A stretch of 64,000 nt of DNA from CAYLRU01 sp964386565 (GCA_964386565.1 CAYLRU010000012.1:3229-67228); one strand, 5' to 3'. Positions 27,134-36,238 are shown, counted from the first letter of the stretch. The notes: generated from the sequence alone by a model not told the origin. Numbers and translations: made by a program.

Positions 27134-28178
27134 GGTGTATTTTTTTTGTCCGCAACTGGCCGCAGGCCGCCATGATGTCTTCTCCCTTGCTTTTCCGGAT
27201 AATTGCCGTGTAATTGCTGTTGAGCAAAATGTCCTGAAATTTTAATATCACGGATTCGTCCGGGCGCTTGAAGTCGGACCCTGGATGGGCGTTAAAGGGG
27301 ATGAGGTTGATTTTTGCCCTGATGGACCGCAGCAGCTTCGCAAGACGTTTCGCATCTTCGGTTGTATCATTGACGTCTTTGATGAGGATATATTCAAATG
27401 TGATTCGGCGGCGGTGGGGTAATGGATATTGCCGGCATGCTTCCATCAAACGGTCAATGGGGTATTTTCGATTGACGGGCATCAGCATATCTCGGGTCTC
27501 GTCATCAGCGGCATTTAGGGACACGGCCAGATTGACCGGCACGTCGCGGCCCAGATCGGCTATTTTCGGAACGATCCCGGCGGTTGAAATCGTTACCCGC
27601 CGACTGGAATAGTTCAACCCGTAATCACTGTCAATCAGAGTGTTCACCGCGCTGACGACGTTTTCGTAATTGGCCAGGGGTTCGCCCATCCCCATGACAA
27701 CAATGTTGGTCAGGCGTGAAGGGTCTGCCATCATGTTGACCGCATCACGGACTTGAGCAATGATCTCTCCTCTGGACAGATTCCGGATAAGTCCTCCCAG
27801 GGCGGTCTGGCAGAATTTGCATCCCTGGGCGCAGCCCACCTGGCTGGAGATGCACAGGGTATAGTGATTTTTTTCAGGGATTAATACGGTTTCAATATAT
27901 TGTCCGTCCAGGAGTTGGAACAGGTATTTTATGGAACCATCAGCGGATTTCGCCATGTCGGCCACTGACAGACGGCCGATGACAAACCGGTCGGCCAAAA
28001 TGGACCGGAGGTCTTTTGCCAGGTCCGTCATGATATCAAATTCATCGGCCTGGTTAGAATAAATCCATTTGAAAATTTGTTTGGCCCGATAGGGTTTGAA
28101 ACCTTTTTTCCCCAGCCAGAAAGACAATTCGTCCAGGGTCAAGTTTAAAATATCTGTTTGCAAAGCCTGTTTTTCCAA
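27126..28178 (-). CDS. rlmN: 23S rRNA (adenine2503-C2)/tRNA methyltransferase RlmN
   Basis: 350 residues, radical SAM enzyme. The CxxxCxxC cluster motif is CAQGCKFC; the family's MGMGEPLANY follows; the C-terminal cysteine needed for methyl transfer is seen in MAACGQLR. Methylates A2503 of 23S rRNA and A37 of some tRNAs. Divergent from the ffh operon, convergent and overlapping by 8 bases with the PP-loop gene. Confidence 0.95.
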   Translation of the reverse strand: MEKQALQTDILNLTLDELSFWLGKKGFKPYRAKQIFKWIYSNQADEFDIMTDLAKDLRSILADRFVIGRLSVADMAKSADGSIKYLFQLLDGQYIETVLIPEKNHYTLCISSQVGCAQGCKFCQTALGGLIRNLSRGEIIAQVRDAVNMMADPSRLTNIVVMGMGEPLANYENVVSAVNTLIDSDYGLNYSSRRVTISTAGIVPKIADLGRDVPVNLAVSLNAADDETRDMLMPVNRKYPIDRLMEACRQYPLPHRRRITFEYILIKDVNDTTEDAKRLAKLLRSIRAKINLIPFNAHPGSDFKRPDESVILKFQDILLNSNYTAIIRKSKGEDIMAACGQLRTKKIHLK

Positions 28179-28243
28179 ATTTTTTGTCTTTCCCGTGTCT
28201 GTAAAATGGTTATAACCGTATTTGTGAGGTTTTTAAAATATCC

Positions 28244-28272
28244 TTGACATAACATTGTTTTAATATTATTTT
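28244..28272 (+). promoter_or_regulatory. Putative sigma70 promoter of the ffh operon
   Basis: TTGACA (28244-28249), 17-nt spacer, TATTTT (28267-28272). A leader of about 170 bases follows before the ffh ATG, containing a small hairpin (GCCGTTTG / CAAAGACGGC, about 28402-28430). Confidence 0.55.
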
Positions 28273-28448
28273 CAAGGATTTCCTAAATTTTTGTGCATAT
28301 GGCAGGCAGCTGAAGCAGTAAAATGTGACAGCCGCGTGGGTATATTATTTTTGCTTTTTGGCTTGTAACCTGCTAAATTGCGTTAAATTAAAATCTTTAG
28401 GCCGTTTGCATCCAGGCACAAAGACGGCTGGTTTCGGGTTGATGATTT

Positions 28449-29780
28449 ATGTTTGACAATTTAAGCGATAAACTGGATTCCATCTTCAGAAAACTTAAAG
28501 GCCGCGGTAAATTAACGGAAAAGAATATCGAGGACGGGTTGAAGGAAGTGCGAATGGCGCTTCTGGAAGCCGATGTCCACTACCGCGTCGTAAAAAAGTT
28601 TATTGCCGACGTCAAAGACCGGGCTTTGGGCCAGGAAGTCATGAGAAGCCTCACACCGGGTCAGCAGGTTATTAAAATCGTCAACGAGAAACTCACGGAT
28701 CTCATGGGGTCGGCCCATGAAAAGCTGTCCCTTGCCGGGGCTGTTCCGGTTTCGGTAATGCTGGTCGGACTCCAGGGATCGGGTAAAACCACCACCGCCG
28801 GCAAGTTGGCCGTACTGTTAAGAAAACAGGGTCGAAAGCCGTACCTTGTACCGGCGGATGTTTATCGGCCCGCTGCCATCGACCAACTGACAAAGCTGGG
28901 CCAACAGTTGAATGTGCCGGTGTTTCCGTCCCATGGGGATATGGACCCGGTTGAAATATGCAGTAATGCCAGGGTGGCGGCCCATAAGGACGGATGTGAC
29001 ACGCTGCTTCTGGATACTGCGGGTCGGTTGCATATTGACGGCGAATTGATGGATGAGCTGGACCGTATCAAGAAAGCGGTCAGGCCTTCGGATATCCTGC
29101 TGGTGGCGGATGCCATGACAGGTCAGGATGCCGTGAATATCGCAAAGGCATTTGATGAAAAGCTCGATATCGGCGGTGTCGTACTCACCAAACTGGATGG
29201 GGATGCCCGTGGTGGTGCTGCGCTGTCCATAAAAGCGGTTACGAACAAGCCGATCAAGTTCGTGGGTGTCGGAGAAAAGCTCAACGATCTGGAGCCGTTT
29301 TATCCGGAACGAATGGCGTCAAAAATCCTGGGCATGGGGGACGTGTTGACCCTGATTGAGAAGGCCCAGGAAATGGTGGATGCAAAAGAAGCGGCAGAAC
29401 TTGAAAAAAGGTTAAGAAAGAGCGAATTTACGCTTGAAGACTTTCGAAACCAGATGGTTCAGGTACGAAAAATGGGGTCCCTGTCGGATATGCTCGACAT
29501 GATTCCCGGTATTGGGAAAATGAAGCAGCTTAAGAATTTCACCGTGGACGACAGGGAGTTGATTAAAATCGAGGCGATCATTAACTCGATGACCCCGGAT
29601 GAGCGAAGAAAATATGCCATCATCAATGGAAGCCGACGAAAAAGGATTGCCAAAGGAAGCGGAACCAGTGTACAAGATGTAAATAAATTACTGAAAAATT
29701 ATGCTCAAGTCATAAAATTATTGAAAAAAATCAATAAAGGCGGCATGCGCGGGATGGGCCGAGGCATGTTGCCGTTTTAA
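28449..29780 (+). CDS. ffh: Signal recognition particle protein Ffh
   Basis: 443 residues: N-domain helices, the SRP GTPase G domain with GLQGSGKTTTAGKLA, DTAGR and TKLDGDARGG, and a C-terminal M domain ending in the methionine-rich GGMRGMGRGMLPF. With 4.5S RNA it targets inner-membrane and exported proteins to FtsY. First gene of the ribosome-biogenesis operon; rpsP follows after 13 bases. Confidence 0.97.
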   Translation: MFDNLSDKLDSIFRKLKGRGKLTEKNIEDGLKEVRMALLEADVHYRVVKKFIADVKDRALGQEVMRSLTPGQQVIKIVNEKLTDLMGSAHEKLSLAGAVPVSVMLVGLQGSGKTTTAGKLAVLLRKQGRKPYLVPADVYRPAAIDQLTKLGQQLNVPVFPSHGDMDPVEICSNARVAAHKDGCDTLLLDTAGRLHIDGELMDELDRIKKAVRPSDILLVADAMTGQDAVNIAKAFDEKLDIGGVVLTKLDGDARGGAALSIKAVTNKPIKFVGVGEKLNDLEPFYPERMASKILGMGDVLTLIEKAQEMVDAKEAAELEKRLRKSEFTLEDFRNQMVQVRKMGSLSDMLDMIPGIGKMKQLKNFTVDDRELIKIEAIINSMTPDERRKYAIINGSRRKRIAKGSGTSVQDVNKLLKNYAQVIKLLKKINKGGMRGMGRGMLPF

Positions 29781-29793
29781 GGAGAAAGGACAT

Positions 29794-30051
29794 ATGGCAG
29801 TTAAAATCAGGTTGGCCAGACACGGCGCAAAAAAACGACCGTTTTATCGCATCGTTGTTGCGGACGTTGAATCGCCGAGGGATGGAAGATTTTTGGAAAT
29901 AGTTGGCACCTATAACCCGTTGAAAGAACCTGCTGAAGTTATGGTGAAGGATGAACGGGTTGATTATTGGATAAAGCAGGGCGCTATTCCGACTGATACG
30001 GTAAAGAGCCTGTTAAAAAAAGAAGGATTTTTTGCCAAGTCTGCCGAGTAG
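29794..30051 (+). CDS. rpsP: 30S ribosomal protein S16
   Basis: 85 residues: starts VKIRLARHGAKKRPFYRIVV, with the family segment GRFLEIVGTYNP. Normal length. AAGGAGAAAGG ribosome site directly after ffh. Binds 16S rRNA during 30S assembly. Confidence 0.97.
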   Translation: MAVKIRLARHGAKKRPFYRIVVADVESPRDGRFLEIVGTYNPLKEPAEVMVKDERVDYWIKQGAIPTDTVKSLLKKEGFFAKSAE

Positions 30052-30096
30052 TGTCCGAACCCCTTATTCTCAACAGCCGACAAAGGAGGCGGAGCT

Positions 30097-30327
30097 ATGA
30101 AAGAGCTGATCAAATATATTGCTCAGGCTTTAGTTGACAATCCGGAACAAGTAGAAGTTGCAGAAGTCGAGGGCAACCAGACTTCGGTTTTAGAGCTTAA
30201 AGTGGCAAAAGAGGATTTAGGGAAGGTAATCGGCAAACAGGGAAGAACTGCACGGGCCATGCGGACGATTTTATCTGCTGCATCTGCCAAGGTCAAAAAA
30301 CGGACTGTTTTGGAAATCGTAGAATGA
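30097..30327 (+). CDS. khpA: KH-domain RNA-binding protein KhpA
   Basis: 76 residues with a single type II KH domain: the GxxG loop is seen as GKVIGKQGRTARAMR. Small RNA-binding protein, usual neighbour of rpsP and rimM. AAAGGAGG ribosome site. Four bases separate its stop from rimM. Confidence 0.93.
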   Translation: MKELIKYIAQALVDNPEQVEVAEVEGNQTSVLELKVAKEDLGKVIGKQGRTARAMRTILSAASAKVKKRTVLEIVE

Positions 30328-30331
30328 TCCA

Positions 30332-30844
30332 GTGGACAAGGATGATCTTTTAGCCATTGGAAGGATTGCCGGTGTTCATGGTATTAAAGGCAGCCTGAAA
30401 ATATTTTCATATGCCGAAACACTGGCCGGCGTTCAGAAGGATGGGTCTGTCCTCATTCGCCATCCATCGGGAAGAGAAAAGGTCTACGGGATAAACTGGG
30501 TCCGACCTTACAAAAAAGGAGCCCTTTTATCCCTGCATGGGGTGACGGATCGCAACCATGCCGAAGAATTGATCGGCGGAGAATTACTGATAAGCAAACA
30601 TGATTTGCCCGGGCTTGAAGACGGGACTTTCTACTGGTTTGATTTAATCGGCATGTTGGTTCATGATGACGATAACCGGTTGATCGGTCGGGTGGAATCG
30701 ATTATTGAGACCGGAAGCAATGATGTGTACGTTGTAAAAGATGAAAAAGGAAAGGAAACACTGATCCCGGCACTGGTGTCAGTGGTTCTGAATGTGGATT
30801 TGGAAAACCAGACCATGCGGGTAAAATTACCGGATGGTTTATAA
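30332..30844 (+). CDS. rimM: Ribosome maturation factor RimM
   Basis: 170 residues from GTG 30332: IGRIAGVHGIKGSLKI at the N-terminal beta-barrel and a PRC-barrel C-terminus (YWFDLIGM, DVYVV, LIPAL). Helps 30S maturation through S19. GTG start four bases after the khpA stop. Confidence 0.95.
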   Translation: MDKDDLLAIGRIAGVHGIKGSLKIFSYAETLAGVQKDGSVLIRHPSGREKVYGINWVRPYKKGALLSLHGVTDRNHAEELIGGELLISKHDLPGLEDGTFYWFDLIGMLVHDDDNRLIGRVESIIETGSNDVYVVKDEKGKETLIPALVSVVLNVDLENQTMRVKLPDGL

Positions 30845-30861
30845 TTTTTGGCAGGTTCAGG

Positions 30862-31650
30862 ATGTATTTCATTGCCTTGACGATTTTTCCGGAAATGTTT
30901 GAATCTTTCTGGAGATACGGAATCATCAGAAGGGCGATTGAAGATAAAAAAATAGCTGCTTTTGCATTAAATATCAGGGATTTTACAGAAGACAAACACC
31001 GGACCACCGACGACCGGCCCTATGGCGGCGGGTGCGGAATGGTCATGAAGCCGGAGCCGTTGGCCGGTGCCATCCGAAGAGCTGAGGAAATTGCCGGAAA
31101 TTCCCGGAAGGTCCTGTTGACACCCCAGGGAAGGATGTTCGATCAGCAGATGGCGGTCGAGCTTGCAAAGGAAGATGCTTTGATTCTGATATGCGGCCGT
31201 TACGAAGGGGTTGATGAAAGAATCTGCTACGATTTTGTGGATGATGAAATTTCCATGGGGGATTTTATCTTAACCGGAGGAGAGTTGCCCGCCATGATGA
31301 TGATAGAGGCCGTAACCCGGCTCATACCGGGTGCCCTCGGTGGTGAAGATTCGGCTCGAAACGATTCTTTTGCAGATAACCTGCTGGAACATGCCCATTA
31401 TACGCGGCCCCGGGTTTTTAATGGAAATGAAATACCGGATGTACTGTTTTCCGGAAACCACGGCGCTATTGCACAATGGCGGCATGAATCATCGATGATT
31501 CGAACATTTCTAAAACGAAAGGATCTTTTGGAAAAAAGGGCGTTAAGCCCTCTGGAAATCCAAATTTTGAAAAAGTGGCGACTTGATATCGAACGAATCA
31601 TACAAGCCCAGGCTGTATGTGGCACTGACGCATTATCCGGTGGTGAATAA
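30862..31650 (+). CDS. trmD: tRNA (guanine37-N1)-methyltransferase
   Basis: 262 residues, SPOUT trefoil-knot enzyme: GGGCGMVMKPEPL, LICGRYEGVDERI and SMGDFILTGGELPAM are the family signatures. Methylates G37 next to the anticodon to prevent frameshifting. Overlaps the start of the next gene by about 30 bases. Confidence 0.97.
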   Translation: MYFIALTIFPEMFESFWRYGIIRRAIEDKKIAAFALNIRDFTEDKHRTTDDRPYGGGCGMVMKPEPLAGAIRRAEEIAGNSRKVLLTPQGRMFDQQMAVELAKEDALILICGRYEGVDERICYDFVDDEISMGDFILTGGELPAMMMIEAVTRLIPGALGGEDSARNDSFADNLLEHAHYTRPRVFNGNEIPDVLFSGNHGAIAQWRHESSMIRTFLKRKDLLEKRALSPLEIQILKKWRLDIERIIQAQAVCGTDALSGGE

Positions 31651-32161
31651 GAATGGGGACACCATCGCATCGGCGGTAACCAGTCTGGATATCCATGATA
31701 TTTCAAGGGCTGCAAAAACATATGGTGTGAGTCTGTTTTATGTGGTCACACCCCTTGAAGATCAGATAGCCCTGATTAACAGGATTGTCAGTCACTGGAC
31801 CACCGGTGCGGGTTCCTTGTACAATGAATTGAGAAAACAGGCGCTGGACCTGATAAGGATTGAAGATTCCCTGGAATCGGTAAAACGTCATATTGCCGGT
31901 TTCGGCCATGGCACCCCGAAAATGGTGGTTACATGCGCCCGGTATTTTGATGAAAGCATTGATTATGACCGGATGAAAGCCGGGTTGAAAACCGGAGCGC
32001 CTTATCTGCTGGTGTTTGGAACGGCGTGGGGATTGGCTGAATCGTTGTTGCGGTCTGCGGATTATATCCTGGAACCCATTGGGAAAAACAGCGATTACAA
32101 CCATCTTTCCGTTCGCAGTGCCGTTGCGATCATTTTGGATCGTCTTTTGGGTGGGCGTTAA
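31619..32161 (+). CDS. TrmD-adjacent SPOUT-like RNA methyltransferase
   Basis: 180 residues. I chose GTG 31619 because the family usually begins close to the ALxHYPVVNK motif; the frame stays open to a TTG at 31583. The 5' end overlaps trmD by 32 bases. Contains SAVTSLDIHDISRAA near the N-terminus and a knot-like C-terminus (LVFGTAWGLAESLL, LEPIGKNSDYNHLSVRSA), resembling SPOUT methyltransferases found next to trmD in delta-proteobacteria. Target RNA is unknown. Confidence 0.82.
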   Translation: MALTHYPVVNKNGDTIASAVTSLDIHDISRAAKTYGVSLFYVVTPLEDQIALINRIVSHWTTGAGSLYNELRKQALDLIRIEDSLESVKRHIAGFGHGTPKMVVTCARYFDESIDYDRMKAGLKTGAPYLLVFGTAWGLAESLLRSADYILEPIGKNSDYNHLSVRSAVAIILDRLLGGR

Positions 32162-32176
32162 ATAAGATGGCATAGC

Positions 32177-32284
32177 AAAAAGCCGGGTGACAACTTTTTT
32201 TCCGGGGTTTTATGTTTTAAGCAACAGGTATCCTGTTAATTTTTTTTAATTTTAATACTTAAAACCTGATAATCCGGCTTTTTT
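32177..32284 (+). promoter_or_regulatory. Nested hairpin region between methyltransferase and rplS
   Basis: Outer stem AAAAAGCCGG / CCGGCTTTTT (closing at 32273-32278 with a T run), middle stem GTTTTAAG (32214-32221) / CTTAAAAC (32257-32264), inner stem AACAGG-TAT-CCTGTT (32223-32237) followed by T7. Each of the inner and outer stems looks like an intrinsic terminator. Could end the upstream transcript partially or serve as an rplS leader. Confidence 0.55.
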
Positions 32285-32441
32285 GCGAATTCATCAAATA
32301 GAAACCATTTTATTTTTAAGAAGAGCTATTTTTTAGTTGACTTGAAAATCGTATGATTTAAAAAGAAAGCTCTTAAAAGCGAATCGGTGGAATAAATGAT
32401 CCTGAGTCGTGAAGAAAAAAATGAGCGGGAGAATACATAAC

Positions 32442-32789
32442 ATGAAGGTTATAGATCAGTTCGGAAAAGAAATGATGCGCCTTGATCACCCGAATTTCGT
32501 TCCGGGGGATACGATTAAGGTCCATGTTAAGATAAAGGAAGGGGATAAAGAGCGTATCCAGATTTTTCAGGGTGTCGTTATCGGTAAAAAGAACAATGGC
32601 GCAAATTCGACGTTTACCGTCCGAAAGGTTTCTTACGGTGTGGGGGTTGAAAGGGTTTTTATGACGCATTCTCCCATTATCGATAAAATAGAGGTGGTTA
32701 CACGGGGACGTGTCCGCCGGGCCAAAATTTATTACCTGCGTAAATTGAGGGGTAAAGCAGCCCGGATAAAAGAGCGTCGGTTAAACTAA
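32442..32789 (+). CDS. rplS: 50S ribosomal protein L19
   Basis: 115 residues from ATG 32442. An in-frame GTG at 32409 would add 11 residues, but L19 usually starts just before MKVIDQ-like sequence, and GGGAG precedes this ATG. Signatures: PGDTIKVHVKIKEGDKER, FQGVVIGKKN, GRVRRAKIYYLR. Structural protein at the subunit interface. Confidence 0.95.
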   Translation: MKVIDQFGKEMMRLDHPNFVPGDTIKVHVKIKEGDKERIQIFQGVVIGKKNNGANSTFTVRKVSYGVGVERVFMTHSPIIDKIEVVTRGRVRRAKIYYLRKLRGKAARIKERRLN

Positions 32790-32809
32790 GAGACCGGATC
32801 GGTAATACC

Positions 32810-33418
32810 ATGGGAACGGACCTGTGGGCATTTGAAAAACAAGCCCTGGCAGCGGGTTATTCCAAAATTGCAGGTATAGATGAGGCCGGCCGAGGACCTT
32901 TGGCCGGCCCTGTTGTTTCGGCCGCAGTCATATTGCCGCAATCCTTTTCAATTTCCCATATCACGGATTCCAAGAAACTTACCCCGAAGAAACGGGATTA
33001 TCTGTACGACAAGATTTACGAGCGGGCTGAATCCGTTGGAATCGGAATCATTGACGCAAATGAAATTGACCGGATCAATATTTTGAATGCATCCCTTCTC
33101 TCCATGTCCATATCGGTCAGAAATTTATCCCCGGTTCCGGACTTCCTTTTGATTGACGGCACTTTTCCCATCAGCACGGCATTGCCCCAGAAACCGGTTC
33201 CAAAAGGGGATTTGCTCAGTATTTCAGTGGCTTCCGCCTCAATTATTGCCAAGGTGACCCGGGACCGGCTCATGAAAAGGTATCATGAAGATTATCCCCA
33301 GTATGGATTTGATAAACATAAAGGATATCCCACCCGGGCCCACAAGGAAGCGATTCGAAAAAATGGATGCTGTTTCATTCATCGAAAAAGTTTTAAGGGT
33401 GTTAAAGAATATCTGTAA
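32810..33418 (+). CDS. rnhB: Ribonuclease HII
   Basis: 202 residues: AGIDEAGRGPLAGPVV carries the first catalytic Asp/Glu pair, LLIDG the next aspartate, and SASIIAKVTRDR the conserved helix. Degrades the RNA strand of RNA-DNA hybrids and removes misincorporated ribonucleotides. Last gene of the operon that starts at ffh. Confidence 0.95.
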   Translation: MGTDLWAFEKQALAAGYSKIAGIDEAGRGPLAGPVVSAAVILPQSFSISHITDSKKLTPKKRDYLYDKIYERAESVGIGIIDANEIDRINILNASLLSMSISVRNLSPVPDFLLIDGTFPISTALPQKPVPKGDLLSISVASASIIAKVTRDRLMKRYHEDYPQYGFDKHKGYPTRAHKEAIRKNGCCFIHRKSFKGVKEYL

Positions 33419-33441
33419 CACCAATTTGCCGGAGATCAAAG

Positions 33442-34155
33442 ATGACATTCATCAAGGCGGTACTGTTTGATTTTGGCGGGACACTTTTTGACTACAAGGT
33501 GCTGGAAAACGCGGAACGTGAATGCCTCCTTGAATTTATCCGGTCCCTGGAAATTGATGTATCCGAAGATGAGGTTCAAAAAAATTACCGAAATGCACTG
33601 GGGAAAGTGTTTATGGAATATCTCCCCAGAAAATTTTATTTTCATCGGGACCTGTTTAGAGATGCATTTGTTGAAATGCTTCAGCGGCTGGGTGTTGAAG
33701 CCGATTCGAATCATTATGAACGGTATCGCCGGAAACAGTGGGAACTGCATAAACGGGACTTTCAACTCAGGACAGGCGTAACGGAAACACTGTCGTCGCT
33801 CAAGAAAAAAGACATCCACCTGGCAATCGTCAGCAATATAGATGAAGATCAACTTGCGCATTTGCTTGAGATCTCCGGTATCGGGTCCTATTTTGACGAT
33901 ATCCTTTCCAGTGAAAAAACAAGATCCTGTAAGCCGGATCCAGGAATATTCAATCAGGCCCTTGCCAGGGCGAATTGTCTTGCCAAAGAAATTTTGTTTG
34001 TCGGCGATACCCCGTTACAGGACATTGCCGGCGCAAACCGGGCCGGAATGAATTCCGTACTAATTCAAACCCGGGAACATAATGAATTTGCCGAGGCGTC
34101 ATTAAAGCCGGACTATGTGATTCATGAAATTCCCGAATTACTGGATTTGTTGTGA
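33442..34155 (+). CDS. HAD-superfamily hydrolase
   Basis: 237 residues. Motif I is FDFGGTLFD, motif II VSN, motif III a lysine in SCKPDPGIF, and motif IV VGDTPLQDIAGA. The helical cap (about residues 18-105) makes it a subfamily I (phosphoglycolate phosphatase/haloacid dehalogenase-like) member. The first motif has GGT where classic phosphatases have DGT, so the second aspartate of the usual DxD is replaced by glycine; this variant occurs in the family, but acid/base chemistry may differ. Substrate unknown. Follows rnhB closely on the same strand. Confidence 0.85.
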   Translation: MTFIKAVLFDFGGTLFDYKVLENAERECLLEFIRSLEIDVSEDEVQKNYRNALGKVFMEYLPRKFYFHRDLFRDAFVEMLQRLGVEADSNHYERYRRKQWELHKRDFQLRTGVTETLSSLKKKDIHLAIVSNIDEDQLAHLLEISGIGSYFDDILSSEKTRSCKPDPGIFNQALARANCLAKEILFVGDTPLQDIAGANRAGMNSVLIQTREHNEFAEASLKPDYVIHEIPELLDLL

Positions 34156-34241
34156 GGTGTTAATTTGATTTGCCGAATTCGTTAAACATTGTTATATTGG
34201 GACTGTTACGAGATAAACTTTTGGTGAAAAGGAGATTGAAA

Positions 34242-34883
34242 ATGAAAAAAGTACTGACCATATTGCTAAGTCTGACAATGATATGGATGCTGGCGGGCTG
34301 TGCCGCTCAAACCAGGCAACAGCAGGGAACGGCAACCGGGGCTGCAGTGGGGGCCGGGTTAGGTGCCATTTTAGGTCAGGCCATTGGAAAAGATACACAA
34401 GGAACATTGATCGGAGCAGGAATCGGCGCAGTATTGGGCGGTATCGCGGGAAACCAGATCGGTGCCTATATGGACCGCCAGGAAGCGGCCTTGAGGCAGA
34501 CCATGGCAGCTTCCGAGGCAGCCAGCATCAGACGGGAACAGGATGTCCTGATTGCCACATTCAAATCGGAAGTTATGTTTGATTTTGATTCCTATACATT
34601 AAAACCCGGCGGATACAACGAAATCGCCAGGGTGGCCAATGTCCTGAACCAATATCCGCAAACAACGCTTCAGGTTCAGGGGCACACCGATTCCATCGGG
34701 TCGGAGGATTATAATCTGCGACTGTCCCAGAAAAGGGCCGATGCAGTGAAAAACGCACTGATTCAGCAGGGAGTGGATGAGCGCAGGATAACCGCAATTG
34801 GTTTTGGAGAATCTCAGCCCATATCTTCTGAAAATGCCCTAAACCGGAGGGTCGATATCGTTATCACACCGATACGGGCTTAA
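34242..34883 (+). CDS. OmpA-family peptidoglycan-binding lipoprotein with glycine-zipper segment
   Basis: 213 residues from ATG 34242 (AAAAGGAGA ribosome site). Lipoprotein signal with lipobox MLAGC. Residues about 30-80 form a glycine-zipper double helix (GAAVGAGLGAILGQAIG, GAGIGAVLGGIAGNQIG) likely embedded in the outer membrane. The C-terminal OmpA domain has the family's GHTDSIG and LSQKRA residues that bind diaminopimelate. Probably tethers the outer membrane to the wall, in the manner of Pal or YiaD. Followed by a strong terminator at 34946. Confidence 0.92.
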   Translation: MKKVLTILLSLTMIWMLAGCAAQTRQQQGTATGAAVGAGLGAILGQAIGKDTQGTLIGAGIGAVLGGIAGNQIGAYMDRQEAALRQTMAASEAASIRREQDVLIATFKSEVMFDFDSYTLKPGGYNEIARVANVLNQYPQTTLQVQGHTDSIGSEDYNLRLSQKRADAVKNALIQQGVDERRITAIGFGESQPISSENALNRRVDIVITPIRA

Positions 34884-34945
34884 AACACATACATCGCTCT
34901 CGGGTTCTTCCGGGAGTAAAACAACACGGTTACCGGTCAGGCAAC

Positions 34946-34993
34946 AAATCGGCTGGAAGGCTCATGGCGGAGCTTTTCAGCCGATCTTTTTCC
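34946..34993. terminator. Bidirectional terminator overlapping a convergent stop
   Basis: ATCGGCTGGAAGGCTC (34948-34963) / GAGCTTTTCAGCCGAT (34970-34985), 16 positions with G-U pairs, then T5. The stop codon of the convergent minus-strand gene (34977-34979) lies within the right arm, so the stem is also coding for that gene. Confidence 0.82.
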
Positions 34994-36032
34994 AGGTTGA
35001 ACCGTTCAGACCGTCTTCGATGACGATGCCCCATGACGAAAGGGTATCTCTGATTTCGTCGGCCAAGTCCCATTTTTGTTCGTTCCGGAGCCGGGAACGG
35101 ATATTGATGAGCAGCTTGATGACGTCAGGGGGGATTTCGGGGTGGTCATCGTCGCCTTCAGGCCAGTCGACGTTGCTGTCAGAGATTGTTTTTGCCGATG
35201 AATCGGCGATGGCGGACCGGTCGCCAAAGGGTGATGCCGTGTCAAAATCTTTCAGGTAACGGACGTCAAAACTCTCTCCCGCGGAAAAACACATCTCATG
35301 CCCCGATTTTCGCAGTGTTGCCGAACCAGCGCCGATCACCCGACACATCCCTTTGGGAAAATCAATATTTACAGCCGTATACTCATCAATGCCTAAAACA
35401 ACGGCGGATTCAGGCAGCAGGCCCTCAAGTTTTTCAAGACGGGGTGCGCCCATATAGCAAAAGCGGGTGTCATGGGTGCCGCCCTCCTTGTTGTTCCAGT
35501 GCGGAATGATGACCGGTTCAAGGCCCAGGGGTTTTAATAAATTGAGACCGCTTATCCAGTGGGGTGATTCCCCGACCTTGTATATTTCGTAGACCGGCAG
35601 CGCAAAAGACCCAATGGCGATGGATGCCGCACTGGCAAAAACAAGATGTGCACCGTCAGTCAGTCGTGAATACAGGGCGTTTAAGATACGGGTATTCTCC
35701 CAGTTTCGAACCGTATATGTCGGACTTCCAGGACCTGCAAATATGTAATCGGCAGATTTAAGCCTGCCAAGCACCTTGTTTTCATCGACCTGTGCAGCGT
35801 TCGAAGTCTTAAACGATGCAATGGAAAGGGGTACATTAAAGTGCTTTTTGAAATATCGGACGGCTTTTTCCGAAATTTGGTTCACATTTAATTGAAAGCC
35901 GGCAGGGGTATCGATGAAGACGGCCTGAACCGGGGGCGGTATTTGAGACATCACCAATCGGTGCATCCTGCTCATGGAAGGGGACATTTCCCCTGACCCG
36001 ATAAGCGTTATACTTCCTTTTGGCGTATTCAT
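34977..36032 (-). CDS. Amidotransferase/peptidase S51-like domain fused to a CysRS-type C-terminal tail
   Basis: About 351 residues (ATG at 36030-36032; another ATG four codons upstream). The first 230 residues resemble cyanophycinase/peptidase S51 or class I amidotransferase folds: ITLIGSGEMSP, FIDTPAGFQLN, IFAGPGSPTY, and the nucleophile region FASAASIAIG, where the usual GxSAG is altered. The last 50 residues (RSRLRNEQKWDLADEIRD, then SWGIVIEDGLNGSTWKKI) match the C-terminal domain of cysteinyl-tRNA synthetase by pattern, without any catalytic synthetase domain. Acidic Asp/Pro-rich linker between. No clear Shine-Dalgarno. Function unknown. Confidence 0.72.
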   Translation of the reverse strand: MNTPKGSITLIGSGEMSPSMSRMHRLVMSQIPPPVQAVFIDTPAGFQLNVNQISEKAVRYFKKHFNVPLSIASFKTSNAAQVDENKVLGRLKSADYIFAGPGSPTYTVRNWENTRILNALYSRLTDGAHLVFASAASIAIGSFALPVYEIYKVGESPHWISGLNLLKPLGLEPVIIPHWNNKEGGTHDTRFCYMGAPRLEKLEGLLPESAVVLGIDEYTAVNIDFPKGMCRVIGAGSATLRKSGHEMCFSAGESFDVRYLKDFDTASPFGDRSAIADSSAKTISDSNVDWPEGDDDHPEIPPDVIKLLINIRSRLRNEQKWDLADEIRDTLSSWGIVIEDGLNGSTWKKIG

Positions 36033-36044
36033 GTGAAGATACAT

Positions 36045-36238
36045 GGTAAACCATTAATACCACAAAGGCCCTTTGCAGGCAACCTGTCAATCTCATTAAC
36101 TTAAGCTTGTATTCCCAATAAGCATAGCGTTCTTTGTGTGTGGTAAAAAAACGTCAGCCACCGAAATCCGGAGCAGATAGCCGTGACTTTTCCCGGATTT
36201 ATCGCTTTTTTCCGCATACGGACAATTCGGCTAAAGGT
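36045..36238. other. Divergent intergenic stretch
   Basis: The start of the roughly 320-base gap between the fusion-protein gene and the GspE-like gene. Apart from the promoter at 36239 I see no structured element, repeat or convincing small gene. Confidence 0.45.
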
